Positions 44,660 through 56,699 of a stretch of DNA of 64,000 bases are shown piece by piece (within the stretch, counting starts at the first letter, position 1; each line of letters opens with the position of its first letter). Below the pieces are notes generated by a model. It was not told where the DNA came from and made no database searches. It saw only the letters and a list, made by a program, of their open reading frames with translations. Both the position numbers and the translations under genes were made by a program. Source of the stretch: Triatoma infestans (Eukaryota; Arthropoda; Insecta; Hemiptera; Reduviidae); the NCBI GenBank assembly GCA_011037195.1, contig JAAEAF010001099.1, positions 160,290-224,289 on the forward strand. Direction: 5' to 3'.

Positions 44660-45725
44660 AAAAACAAATTATAATAATAAAAACAATCTTATATAATATT
44701 TTTATGACTAAATTCACATTTAGAATGTATGTGAACTGTATGAACTGTAAAGGAGTATCACGATAGCTTCTACACCATTAGTAATTACAAAAGAATTACA
44801 TTGAATTATATATAATTCAGTAAGTATTACAAAATTATCAATTACAAAAATGTTCCGACTTATCATCAATTCCAGAAAAGTAAGCATGAATTGCGGGAAA
44901 ACCCTTGCAATTAAAATCCACCTCCAATAATGAACATACAATCATTATATTTAACAAATAGATCTTTTAAATTCATTCAGGGAGGGATATCAAATTTACT
45001 AATTATCCATTAAGGACATGCAAAATTATAGGAAATAATATGGCCACTTTTTCTTAATACTGTTATATAGGACCAGACCTACATAGCCGCTTTCCACTTT
45101 TCTCATTTAAAGCGGCAGAAAAAGCTGTGATATAAAAATCACTTTAGGTAGGAGATAAGAATTTCACAAATTCCGTTAATCAAGTTTCACAAACACAAAT
45201 AATATTTGACTCATTTTTTAAATAAATACTCTTAACGAACAATACTGATCGAGTACACACGTGTTTTTCTTGTGATTGCCGAAGTCAAAAGCTAATGGCG
45301 GTGAAGGACTTTTTTCTGCTTTCAATTCCACATATTACTGATCCTGGTGGAATCTTTTTTACCAATCCATTTCAATAAAGGACTCCCACTTTTTGAATGT
45401 AACAAACTTCTACTACCTTTCCCTGGTGTATCTTTTTTCTTTATAGATGAAGGCTCTTCTTTATACGAGTCTTCTTCCACATCTGTAGCAGTAATCAAGC
45501 ATGTACTAAATTTGTCCACCTATTTCATTTGTTGAAGCTGTTCCTCTAATGAGTACAACGCCCTATTTATTAGAAGAGTATCACCTCGCAAAAAAAGCAG
45601 AATGAATTACCGTTGTAATTCATTGCTTTACTCATAAATGGGAGTAAGTATCTTCTCTTGTTTCAAATGTGATTAGAAATTAAGAATTCACTAATTTTAA
45701 GCCTCTTAGTTTCTTTCAAAACTAC
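44660..45725. other. no gene recognised
   Basis: Open frames on both strands at about 45322-45535 match nothing known. Confidence 0.4.
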
Positions 45726-45729
45726 TAGT

Positions 45730-46630
45730 TACTTTCTCTGTCTCCTAGAGTAAGAGGAAGTATAGTAATCGTGTCAAATTTTCGATATCGAGTTTTCATC
45801 GTAAATATCCGTTTTGAGGTCCCCTGAGTCCAAAAAAGTGGTCTGCGTGTGTGTGTGTATTTGAACAGCATAGCTCAAAAACGAAAATCCGTAGAATGTT
45901 GAAACTTGATATTCCGTTTAGGTATCACTATGGGATCTGACAGTACGTTATCTGTCAAAATTCCTCAACCGGAAGTACCACTTTACTAGTTTTTTTTTTT
46001 TACTTTTTTGCAATTTACTCAAAAATGGCTCCAACGATTTTCTTGAAATTGGTACATCAACTACACATACAAACAAATACAACTTTTATTTGAAAAATTT
46101 CCCCAGGAAAATGCATTTAAGGGCACTTTTGGAGGAGGGGTGGGCTTAGGTTGTCTTCTAAAGTGCTATTTCAGTTTATTAAACAATTCCGTCATCTAAA
46201 TAATATTAATTAGAATTAAATATGTTGTTGAAATTGCGAGTTTGAAAAAAAAAATCGGATGACAAGGAAGTGCGTTTTTACAAAGAAGTATTTTTCACTT
46301 TTTTACTATTTTCTCTAAGACTACTCCAACCAATTTCTTTAAACTTGGAATGTGAATTACACAAATAAAAAGCTACAACTTTTATGTGTAACATTTTTTT
46401 TTGTTAAATCATTTAAGGGAGTTTCTCGAAGAGGGGTGGGGTTATGCTTTTCTCTAAAGTGCTATCGTAGTTGAATACACAAGTCTACCATCCAAACAAA
46501 ATTAATTAGAAATAAATACGTAGATTGCCAAAATTCGGGGAGTTTCAAGAAAATTAGTAAACCGGAAGTGCGGTTTTTTCAATTGTATCACACCAGATTA
46601 TTTTTATCACCTAAACATGTTTGATTTAGT
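45730..46630 (-). repeat. family R, nearly complete copy
   Basis: ACTTTCTCTGTCTCCTAGAG and GGTCCCCTGAGTCC at the low end; modules with CAACCGGAAGTACCACTTTA and GAGGGGTGGGGTTATG; the high end CACACCAGATTATTTTTAT at 46589-46608. Confidence 0.78.
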
Positions 46631-47695
46631 AAGAGAAATTATAAAATGAGACGCATGGCGTAAATTTATCAAGTTTGAAAAGAAATAATGGAAGCGAATT
46701 CTGAAAAAACTTTCGTACTGCCTTACTGAAAACTTTCTTACTGAAACTTTCGTATAGCCTTCCCTTGTGGTTTCTATAGGTTATACCAAATTTAAATTTC
46801 CTATTATAGTTCGCATTTCCAGTTTCTTATTCACAAACAAATCATTATTAAAAAAGCGCAAATATTTCTTGCAAAAATCAGAGAATATAAAATAAATAAA
46901 AATAATGACGTTATCATTAAGTAATAAGGTAAGTGAAAGGGGGTCCAAAGTTGATGCGGCTTCCTCCATATTTTCCTTCCCATTAATTGGATATATAAAG
47001 AACATTCTTTGATCTAACAGCAACTCAAAGTCAGCTTAAAAAGTAAAAAAAAAAGATACAAGAGAAACAGGACGATCTCAAATACTAAATTGTAATCCCT
47101 TACTAATAACTTCCGTTCAAAGGTAAAAATTATACAGTTTCCCTCTTGGAATACCTAAGCTTTGTATTTCAAGATTTTAAATTGAATGGAAACTGTAAAA
47201 TTTTTGTTAAAAGTTTTCTTAATATTTTATGTTTTAACAATTTAATTTTTCAAATTAACAATATTACTATGTTCTAGCTAATGGAACTTGGATAAATTAT
47301 TCGTTGTCCCTATCGCATCTATGTACTTTTAAGAAAACTTTATTGTCCATTCTAATGAAGTAGGAATAGCCAAAATCGTCTCGTATATCTCAATTTGAAT
47401 ATCAATAGAAGGATTATGAAAAAAGAAAATGTCTTTAGCGCCTCTGTTCGCCAGGTTTTGGTATTTTTAGGACACCTCGTCCATTTCTATCCTCTTTTCA
47501 AAGCAATTCACAGATCAGGAGTCCAACGAGAAGAAATATTCTGAATTCCCTGAAACCGGTATATTTACATAGCAAACTGGACAACCTTATAAAAAAAAAA
47601 AAAATGCTGCGCCCTTCCCGTAAGTTTTTGGTTTTTCTTACATTATTTTTCAAATCCAGATGCGGGTGAGATGTCATAGAAGATCTAGCTCAGTG
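46631..47695. other. no gene recognised
   Basis: A small inverted repeat (TACAGTTTCC at 47135 and GGAAACTGTA near 47190) may be a short MITE-like remnant. Confidence 0.4.
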
Positions 47696-47699
47696 ATAT

Positions 47700-48095
47700 T
47701 TCCCCATGATTTCCATAATTCTCAAATGCTTGTAAGGCCATTAAGGAAAGGTTCCCTCATCAGAAATGAGATTACAAAGCAGAGGAACTTCAAGCTAGTT
47801 TAAGAGTTCATTATTGAGCCTCAAGGTCACACATACTATTATACCTCTATGGCATAGGGAAATAGCTGAGGAGAATGAATGCATCATTTACTGGACATTA
47901 CTTCTCTAAGAAACATTTATACAATTTAGGTCTTCCAGTAGATCCACATTCTAGAAGATATGTAGAATTGGCTTGGAATTTCTTCTGCATATTTTGCAAT
48001 CCTAGAGAATCTCTGTCATCAGCTCTAAAATTCATTATAGAGACGGAGATTATGCAGTCAATATGAGGTAGCCTAACGGCCCCCATACCATGCAA
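47700..48095 (+). pseudogene. LINE ORF2 C-terminal fragment
   Basis: The frame 47875-48066 reads FTGHYFSKKHLYNLGLPVDP then HSRR, the equivalent of the LTGHC-x-RRHLY-x-GL block of I-type LINEs, with the zinc-finger cysteines lost. Upstream frames are broken. Confidence 0.5.
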
Positions 48096-48594
48096 TTGCA
48101 TGGGGCGGCAACGTTTGGAGGGCAGTCAAAAGGAAAGTGAAATAGTAAAAAAAAAAATAAAAAAAAATTAATTATTTAAAAATAATAATAATTTCATAAA
48201 ATTTCTTACGCAACAATTAACAGTACAGTAATGTAATTATGCGAACCTTCTCTTTGGGTAACAATCAGTAATGACCGCCAACACGGCGGTCTATAGAAAT
48301 TATTTATTGTGTAATTACGCGAAAAACTAATAGAAAATACAGCTAATCCTAATTATTATATTGATAACAGTAAATTAAAAGTAGACTTTTATGAGTGGAC
48401 AACGTAATTTGCTGCAGTATTAATTGTCGTTAGAAATACTAAACTTGTCGAGCTAAGTACATACGTATTTTGTCGTTAATTGCTAGATACTGAAAATGCC
48501 ATTAGATGGACATATTTTGTCGGGCAGTTTAAAATCCCCCGATAAGAATAACCCCCAGCACCTTTTTATTGACCACTTCAACTAAACTTTTGTA

Positions 48595-48780
48595 AGCATG
48601 CAAAGTTTCAGAGATATTTTCCGTGATATCCTGCTTCTTCTTGTGGTCATCGACTGGTATCAGGCGTTCGCCCCTCATCATGTTGACGTATGTTTTTTGT
48701 CAAACGGTGTGAAACATAGACTTGCACAGAGTAAATTTAGTTGATACACGGGTTTTAAAAAGGTTAAGACTAGGTTAAGA
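48595..48780 (-). mobile_element. Penelope-like fragment (type 1), decayed
   Basis: TTTCAGAGATATTTTCCGTG, GGTCATCGAC and GGCGTTCGCC match the type 1 terminus inverted. The ribozyme core is lost (GATACCAGTC instead of GAAACCGGTC). Confidence 0.65.
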
Positions 48781-49111
48781 GGAGTGTTGGTACCTGAGTG
48801 GGAAACTTATGCATCAGGCTTTAAAAGGCATATTGTTCTCTTTAAAAATGGAAACATCCAACAAATGGGGATGTGTAACTTAAACCACGTTTTTTGAGGA
48901 GATTAACTTTGATAATTAATTACCCATACTATCTTACTATTTTATTTATTTATTTATTTATAATAGAGCGAAAGAACATAGTGTTAGCCGTGGGCTACTG
49001 TGGAATAGTTACTCACAAGAAATGATAAAAACGAGGTGAATGATCGTAAGATAGTATACATAAATAAATATGTTGTTTTTTAACATAACATTAAATTGTA
49101 TTAATTGCATC

Positions 49112-50175
49112 AAGAGAAAGTTGTGTGAGGTGGTTCACATCAGATTTTTTAATAAACAAAAATCTGGTGTGAAACACTCACATAACTTTCTCTTACTCCT
49201 GTTCCCAAAATTATAATTGACAAATGTTATAGTTAGTGTATCAAATTTAAGTAAATTCGTCGAAAACTGAAAAAAAAATTGTTCAGTAGCAGCGCATTTC
49301 CGGTTTACTAATTTTCTTGAAACTCGGAATTTTGGCCATCTATTTATTTCTAATTAATTTTGTTTGGATGATAGAATTGTATAATCAACTATGATAGCAC
49401 TTTAGAGAAAAACCTAACCCCACTCTTCCACCAAAAAGTGCCCTTAAATAAATTTTCCCGGAGAAATGTTTTAAATAAAAATTGTAGATCTTTGTATGTT
49501 TAGTTTATATAAGACGTTTCAAGAAAATCGTCGGAGAAATTTTTGAGAAAATCGAGAAAAACTGAAAAAATATTTAGTACAGTCTTAAAAAATAAACGCA
49601 CTTCCGGTTATCCGATTTTTTCAAATTCGGAATTTCGACAATTTATTTAATTCTAATTAACATTATTTAGATGACAGAATTGTCTAATAATCTGAAATAG
49701 CAGTTAAGTTGAAAACCTAACCCCACCCCTCCCACAGAAGTGCCCTTAAATGAATTTTTCCGGAGAAATGTTTTAAATAAATGTTGTAGCTGTTAGTATG
49801 TGTAGTTGATATTCCAAGTTTGAAGAAGTTCGTTGGAGCCATTTTTGAAAAAATCGCGAAAACGTAAAAAAAAAACTAGTAAAGTGGTACTTCCGGTTGA
49901 GGAATTTTGACAGGTGACCCATGGTGATAACTAAACGGAATATTAAATATGAACTTTCTACGATTTTTCGTTTTTGAGCTATGCTGTTCACATACACAAC
50001 ACACACCACACCACACACACAGACGATTTGCTAAAAACCACTTTTTTTGGACTCAGGAGACCTCAAAACAGATATTTCCGGTGAAAACTCATATCGAAAT
50101 TTGACACGATTACAATACTTCCTCTTACTAGGATTAAGAGAACACGATTACAATACTTCCTCTTACTAGGATTAA
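49112..50175 (+). repeat. family R reference copy with abutting inverted termini
   Basis: Starts with a 39-bp palindromic junction: AAGAGAAAGTTGTGTGAGG...CAGATTTTTT at 49112-49150 faces its inverted copy at 49156-49194. Modules then begin at ACTTCCGGTT-like sites at about 49290, 49600 and 49887, i.e. 290-310 bp apart. Each carries a TTCGGAATTT block, TTTAGATGA-AGAATTGT, CCTAACCCCACCC and CTTAAAT-AATTTT-CCGGAGAAATG. The terminal block has GGACTCAGGAGACCTCAAAA and ends TACTTCCTCTTACTAGGATT AAGAGAAAGT, the last 43 bp in a tandem pair. No coding capacity. The ACTTTCTCTTACT start and the AAGAGAAAGT end are inverted. Confidence 0.8.
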
Positions 50176-50842
50176 GAGAAAGTAGCAAACGGATAATTAT
50201 GCATAATCGTAGTAGTCATGCGTAAGCTCATTGATTAATAAATACCTCTTTGCGGTTAGATACCCAAATATTTCAAGTTTTTTGTTTCTGTTCACTTTTT
50301 TACGGCTCCAATGTTTTAATCAAATTAAAAAATTGCCCTAGAAGGAATATCTATAGCAATACGTAAAAGTCTATATGAACACATAGTAATAAAACACAAT
50401 ATCCTCCGATTTTTTGTTGATAACACAAGTTCCCAAGAGAAAAGAAAGAACTAAGTTTTCCCACACAAACTTGGGTTCTAAGTGGAAAATTAAAACCAAA
50501 CAATAGTTTGCCATTTTCATCAAGCTTTCTCTGGACTCCTATTTTCTTATAGCTTTGTGTTTCCCTGCTTTTTTGTCTTTTAAGGGACGAATGGAAAATA
50601 TAAAAAGAGAAAAATTAAAAAAACAAAGGCTAGGAGGATGGGAAGTAAAGGAAGTTTTTTCTCTCCAACGCTAACTAAATAAATGAGAGTGAATATTGGG
50701 AAGAAGTATTATATGGACATCAGCTCGGAAACAAAGCAACCTCAATCATCTATAAACAGCGGAAAACAACTACTTTTGGTTTTTAAAAAATTAAAAATTA
50801 TTTTTCTTTCTTTATGTTTACGTCCTAGTAAGAGGAAGTATG
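50176..50842. other. no gene recognised
   Basis: AT-rich sequence between family R and a SINE fragment. Confidence 0.45.
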
Positions 50843-50975
50843 AGTCCTCACGTGTTAGTTTAGTGGCTAGCCCACTCGCCTTTGGTACGAGAATTCGGGG
50901 TGCGATTCCCGTGAGGCCAAGTTGGTGTTGATCCAGCATCGTGAGCAAATGTGGGAAGCTACAGTTGGTCTCATG
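50843..50975 (+). mobile_element. SINE-1, 3'-truncated copy
   Basis: TCCTCACGTGTTAGTTTAGT, GGGTGCGATTCCCG and GTGTTGATCCAGCATCGTG; homology stops after GGGAAGCTACAGTTGG. Confidence 0.82.
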
Positions 50976-51094
50976 AATTCCGACCTAAACTACCCATAAT
51001 TAGATTAAATGTAATCCAAAATGGCCTAGCTTTATCCAGCTTTGTGATCAATCGCAAGCAAGTTTTGTTCCAGAGAGATAACTCTCGGCTACGC

Positions 51095-52075
51095 ACCTTA
51101 TTATTATTATTATTTGTCTGTGGGGAGGGTAACCCTACGCTATCCAAAGCCTCAGTGAGCCCATATAGCTACCCCAAGAAAAACAACAACAAACCGAATC
51201 TATAACAAACATCCAGACCCGGATCTAATCCATTTAAGATTCACCGCAGTCCGAATAAATCGGACAATAACCTTAAGCGGAAATAGCCTAAGCTCTTCCA
51301 CAGAAATCCTATTCCGACCAAAGGTCCTGAACCTAATTTCCTCACAACCCAAGCAATCAGTCATAAGATGGATGGGTGTTTACCTCCTCTGTCTCACAGA
51401 CTCTACAAAATGGATCCGGCATGAGCCCCATTATGTAGAGATGTCTCCTTAAACCACAGTGTCCAGTAAGAGAACCAACCAGATGCCTGAGAGCGCTCCG
51501 TGAAAAACACAGCAACGTCTCACTAATGGCCTTGTCTGGAACCCCGATGAGCATTTTGGTTGCCGAAAACCAACTAATCTCATCCATAAGGATGAATGCT
51601 GTGAAGCTGTCCATGTCTGGAAGCCTGACAGACATGTGCCAGAAGACACGCCAACGGCAGGCTCGGGACCAATGAAAGCAAGAGAGGCGCCTAATTTGGC
51701 AAACCTATCCACCTCCTCATTCCCAAAAATTCCCATGTGACCTGGCACTCAGACTAGCAGCACATCCTTCAGAGAAGAAAGCTCTTCCAGTGGTTTAGAC
51801 CAACCTGAAAGTGAAAACACATGAACTAAGCGCCTTCAGCGCAGCCTGGCTGTCCGAGCAGATACAAACACCTTTTAAGTTAGTGTTACGTACCCTCTCA
51901 TCCAAAACACAACAAAGAATTGCACAAACCTCAGACTGGAAGACCGTGGTCCATTCACCAAGAGATACTGCCAAATGACCTCCGGTCTCAAAATAGACCG
52001 CAGCTCCAGACCTACCATCCATTCTGGAACCGTCCGTGTAACACCGGAAGTAATTCCGGTTACGCACCTTAAATC
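51095..52075 (-). pseudogene. I-type LINE ORF2 fragment: RNase H, terminal zinc finger, 3' tail
   Basis: From high to low on the minus strand: YTDGSRMDGRSGAAVYFETG and SEVCAILCCVLDE with ICSDSQAALKAL (RNase H, catalytic D, E, D visible), then VPGHMGIFGNEEVDRFAKLG (RNase H end), then SLTGHCGLRRHLYIMGLMPD with CRVCETEE (terminal CCHC region). About 250 bp of 3' UTR ends in (AAT)n at 51098-51112. At least two frame changes and no reverse transcriptase, so it is a 5'-truncated dead copy. RNase H after the reverse transcriptase is the mark of the I group. Related scraps lie at 39640-40030 and 56500-56690. Confidence 0.85.
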
Positions 52076-53734
52076 ATATTGAAGAAAAAATTGAAGAACT
52101 TGATATTATTGAACTTCTTTTCGCTCACCCTGTAATCCAACTTAGCTCCATCACACTACCATTAATTTTGGTCCATTGCACACTTACTTTGCGGATGAAA
52201 ATTTAAGAAATTCTTCGAAATTGAAATGAAATGTAGAAGTTTCTTGATTCCAAACCCAAACAATGGTATCAGTGAAGGATCCAACTGGCAGGAAGATGGT
52301 TTACAACAGTCAATCACAATGGGTTGTATTTCGAACATTAATAAAAAATTCATAACGAATAAAAAATTGATTTTTTATTGAAAACGGGGGTTTTTATTTT
52401 TTATACATCCTATATAAAGTCTATTCTATTCTATTATTCGTAAAGATAAATTAATAGCTTTTCAAATGTACGATATGATTATCAGCTTTCAACATTATCA
52501 CATTTTAAGAGCAAAACCATCCAGAACGAAAATAATAGGTCTCTTTTGGTCGCACCATGTTTGTCCAGTAAGTTAGCCGAAGAGAATGGAGATAGTTTGT
52601 AATTGTATTTGAAGGTAGTCAGGAGTTTAGACGCCACTTGAGTGAGCCTCTCTAACTCTTCTCTACTATGGTGCACAAATACGACTTGTCGATACATGTG
52701 GCAGTGGCGCCATTCCCGCCAAACCAACCCTCACCAACTTTTCTACTTTCTCAATAACCCCTTCTAGCCAATATAGGCTAGCTTTACATGTGTGTGTGCT
52801 GATTTTACGTTACCGAAAAGTTAGTAGTATATACGTTATCTCTCTCTCTCTATATATATATACACATATCTATATATACATATAATATGTATGTGTGAGA
52901 AGTGATAGATAAATATTACTCGGCAAAAGCCCGTCAGCGTTTGGAGTGGTGCCAATAAATAGAGTTTCAGCCTGTCCCCGCCAAAAAGTATATTTCGTAT
53001 ATGGAGTACAGTAGCGTTCTCTTTAGGTTCTCTATTCATGCCTACATACATACACACGCATATATATAGCTTAGTATGTGTATATGATATCTTGCAAATT
53101 CAACACACGAACCACACTTGTAGTGTTCATATCATGTTTTGTCAACACTGTATTTTTGTACGTTTATCGATATACAAATAATCGTATTAGCTTTGTATTT
53201 TATTTACTTTTTCAGTTCTCCCTCCCAAAAGTAAATATATTGAAGCTAGAATGTGGGATATTTGAACGAAACTGTGGTTAGTAATTCAGTCAAAACCTAT
53301 GATGTTATTTTATTTCTATTTCTTAAAAATCATCTTTTGGACATGAGTACTTATTTTTTTTCTTACTTTTCGTTAGTTCTCTAAGAGAAAGTTTAAATTC
53401 AACATTCGGTTTTGTAATCAAACTGGTCCATATGAACAAATTCGCACATAGAAAAATCCTTAGTTACCATGGACATTCTTACTAGGAAATACTTTATTTT
53501 TCTTTTTCTTAGTGCATCTGTTCATTATTGTTTTTATCTTTTATAATAAAGATGTTAATTGGACTCTAATCACACGTGAGCCTAAGTGTGATGCTATACA
53601 GTCGAGTGGATGGGTAAAGCATGCACTTGCGGGGTGTAGTAAATTGTAGCCCATTCAGTACTAAACCGGTGCAGCAGTTTTGTGATCGCTAGCAAAACGT
53701 GTTGGCCTCAGCGATCTGGTTAATCATCTACTTA
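52076..53734. other. no gene recognised
   Basis: Contains (CT)n/(TA)n runs at 52838-52862 and AC/AT-rich words to 53080. Open frames match nothing known. Confidence 0.45.
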
Positions 53735-54534
53735 CATAAATACCTATCACTTTTATTTGAAACTTTTTCCCATGAAAATTGACCTTTTAGGAAGTTCTAG
53801 GGTGGGAACAGCAGCTTTTGTGATCCGCAGACCCGGAACAATAGCTTAAAGCTTTCTTCTAGTACAATCAGTACAATGTACAATGTTTTGGTGTTCGTTG
53901 CGACCGCTGTATTCAATGTTGTAAAATAGATGTTGAGGTTCGGTCATATAAAAAAAAACTCTTTTTAAATTTTCACCGACGTTTCGGCAAATTTATTGCC
54001 TTCTTTAGGGTAAAAATTTCTTAAAAACTATAGTTTAACTTGTGATATACCATCACCAAATGTTAAAACGTCGGTGAAAATTTAAAAAGAGTATTTTTTA
54101 TGACCGAACCTCAACATCTATTTTACAACAATGTATAATGTATGGTTCTACCATCTATATATTAATTTACAGTGGAATCATTGCTGGAATTCCAAATTTT
54201 AAGAAAATCCATTAACCAGAAATTTGTCCTTAAAGAATGAGTTTTTTTTTTTTGAGTTTTCAAAGTTTGGTTTCAAAGTTTTTCCTATAAACTTGGAATG
54301 CTAACTGCTCCCATAAAATTCTATCACTTATATATAGAAACATTGAAGAAATTGATTTTAGTTTATTCTTTGGAATTTTGTAGGGTTAAATTTCAAATGT
54401 TATTGGCGCTCTCTTCTGGACTACAATGGTAATATGTAATTATTTTTACTACCTGTGTTAGTATAGCCCACTACCAACATATTATTATTAGGACAAATGA
54501 GTCAAGTATTTGTCGTTTTATATATGGTTAATAT
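53735..54534 (-). repeat. family R, interrupted by a foldback
   Basis: CCTATCACTTTTATTTGAAA, GTACAATGTATGGTTCTACC-type blocks and GGAATTCCAAATTTTAAG on the reverse strand, split by the insert at 53887-54127. Confidence 0.7.
53887..54127. mobile_element. Penelope-like foldback insertion (type 4)
   Basis: ACAATGTACAATGT (53873-53886) and ACAATGTATAATGT (54128-54141) form a 14-bp target duplication with one change. Arms GTTGTAAAATAGATGTTGAG... and the inverse meet at CACCGACGTTTCGGC / GTCGGTG. The left arm has a decayed hammerhead on the minus strand (CTAAAGA, stem II GGCAA/TTGCC, GAAACGTC). Confidence 0.8.
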
Positions 54535-55341
54535 TGTAATGTGATAGCATTGTGATAGCAGGAAGAAAAAGATATAATTTTTAAATTATAAATCTAAAAA
54601 TTATAACTAGTGGTTCCAGCCAGCCGCTATCTACAGGTCAAGAACCGCGGCAAACAAAAACCCTTTCAAACAAGGGTCAACACACGGTCAAAGGAACGCC
54701 GCTAAAACCCTTTCAAACAGGGGTCATTATACGGTCAGTGTACAGAAGCCACCTGGCCGGTATTCCCTTCATACAAGGGTCAACGAACACTCAAAAAGCC
54801 ACCTGGCTACCATCTATTAATAAACAGTCTTTGACAATCACCGACTGGCAACCATCTGTCGCCACCCTGGTCTCGACCTATTCAAGACCTAGGGTCAACA
54901 TATTGCAAGAGATGTTTTAGTGTGACAAGGACTTACACACCTGTCAATGTGTGAGTGATACCAATATAAACATCGCCCACTGGAAGAGAGGATCAGTATT
55001 ATACCAATCTACCTCATGAGTATCAAATCAGTATTCAACGTTCAGACATCAGTTCACGTTAGTTCAAGCAGTTAAGTTTCACACATCGCGAACGCGTCCC
55101 TATTCAAGGTTTAAACATATATTTATTATCATTTCATTAATCATTTACAGTTGTGCATCTTAGTTACTATTTCAATCATTTTAAATTAATTGTAATTATT
55201 ATTTCAAACACTTTAAATTATTGTTAAAATATAGTCTATTTTCGTAAATTCAGTAGTTCGTATTTCGAGTAACAACTCTCTAACTAACATCCACCTATTC
55301 TTCACTTCTACTCCCTATTCAAGATATCTGATTCCAATACA
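54535..55341 (+). mobile_element. family A solo LTR with 4-bp target duplication
   Basis: TGTAATGTGATAGC ... GATTCCAATACA, flanked by ATAT at 54531-54534 and 55342-55345. Shares AACTAGTGGTTCCAGCCAGC, the repeated CCCTTTCAAACA-GGGTCA motif, a TATA box (CCAATATAAAC at about 54960), CGCCCACTGG and CGCGTCCCTATTCAAGG with 11067-11827. Confidence 0.88.
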
Positions 55342-55384
55342 ATATAATAGGTATATGGACTAGATTGTAGATTGTTATAGGGGA

Positions 55385-55690
55385 TTATTGCAGTGCGGCC
55401 TGAAAGATCTATTGTGCCCCTCGGAGCCTTCTCCAATGCACAGTCGGCCTCCAAGCAATGTTCTCTAACTACAGACAACGCTGCCCATCACCGGACAGTC
55501 ACTTGTAAAGGCTCTTAGGAAGAGAAAGTCTAAGGACAGCATGCTGGATTCGAACCTGGCAGCTCCGCGTTGCTAGTCCGGCGCGCTACCACTGAGCTAA
55601 TCGCTTCCTTCTCTCTTGGCTTTCGCCAATTAACTAGGGACGGAGACCCTAGTTTGTGTACTGTGTTTGTCCCTGTCAGTAAAGTGTAGA
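55385..55690 (-). mobile_element. SINE-2 copy within composite repeat
   Basis: tRNA-like head at 55550-55612 inverted (GATTAGCTCAGTGGTAGCGC and the B box CAGGTTCGAATCC), body with GCCTTTACAAGTGACTGTCC and GGAGGCCGACTGTGC, matching 13125-13345; the flank to 55690 also matches. Confidence 0.83.
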
Positions 55691-55824
55691 GTGGGTAGTG
55701 GAAGAACGAAATGGAAAAATAATAGTTTTGTGGAAGATAGTTCAGATAGTGTTTAGTGATGGAGATAGAGCCAGGTATACTACAATCTAGGTCAATGCAA
55801 ACCAAGAGACAAAGAAAAATTAAT

Positions 55825-56255
55825 ACAATGCCACTTGGCCAACTGTTTTGTTAGAGAAGGCATTCTTTCGGACAGTCTGCATTCTACTTTCAAAGCCAGA
55901 ACACTTGCTTCAGAAATCGCTCTCTTAAACTCATGCCAGTGATAGAGATTTGCCTTTATTCTAGATCATTTATTAATACAGTTTGTGTGTTAGACACTAA
56001 GGAACACATCAGAAGTGTGCCAGTTTAAGTTATAACATATAACATAAGAGTTTATTCTAATTAATTTCAGTATATTTATAAGCATATTATTGTGATAATT
56101 TAAAGTAACTTAATTTCACTTAGAGAAAATATCTATCTTAAAAAACAGTGTGATCTCTTGATTATTTCTCAATACTTCTATCTCTATCTCAAACATACAT
56201 ACAAGCCCTTTTACTAAACCGCTCGTGCTACTACAAACATACAACACATAAAACA
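55825..56255 (-). mobile_element. family C LTR-like repeat
   Basis: Inverted relative of 25245-25600: starts TGTAGTAGCACGAGCGGTTT at the high end and ends near GGCATTGTATTAA. It lies inside the composite repeat, splitting it relative to the copy at 12900-13390; AAGTGTA on both sides (about 55682 and 56271) may be the target duplication. Confidence 0.55.
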
Positions 56256-56272
56256 CATTTCAAGTGTATGTA

Positions 56273-56400
56273 GTTTAAGTGTATTGTGTAGTGTTCTGAC
56301 AAAGTGCATGGAGTACTGTGCTGTGGTAACCCGTGGGGTCGCTACTCCCCAAGTAACCGCATGCAACAGATCCCCCTTGCGGGCAATATATGTACTGATA
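56273..56400 (-). repeat. second half of composite repeat
   Basis: Inverse of 12925-13050: TGTAGTTTAAGTGTATTGTG, GTGCTGTGGTAACCCG and CAACAGATCCCCCTTGCGGG. A family R start follows at 56403. Confidence 0.65.
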
Positions 56401-56499
56401 GCAGTAAGAGAAAGTCGCGTGATTGTTTAACATCAGATTTTTTGAGATTGTAGAAATAAACTCCCATTCTTATTATGATAGACTGGTGAGAAGGATAAG

Positions 56500-56690
56500 C
56501 TTCAGAATCCTTAACATAGCAGGTTGTCTGTGGAAGAACTTTCGCCGTTCAGGTTCCTGACCGATTTGTTCTGACTTTTGTGAATCTTAGCTGGATCAGA
56601 TCTGGGTCTGGATTTTTGATTTAGGCTCGATATTGTTGTACCAGAAGGGCTATGGATTGGTGCAACGTTTGGCCTCTTCCCATAGATGAA
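56500..56690 (+). mobile_element. LINE 3' UTR fragment
   Basis: The inverse of 51170-51315 is recognisable (GATCAGATCTGGGTCTGGAT, ACCGATTTGTTCTGACTT, GAAGAACTTTCGCCG). Same I-type family in plus orientation. Confidence 0.5.
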
Positions 56691-56699
56691 TACTAACAA

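Noticed and set aside
45322..45535. Open frames on both strands
   Set aside because: The minus-strand frame (ending GKKDSTRISNMWN) looks somewhat protein-like, but has no recognisable domain, no convincing acceptor and an equally long frame opposite. Kept out as a gene.
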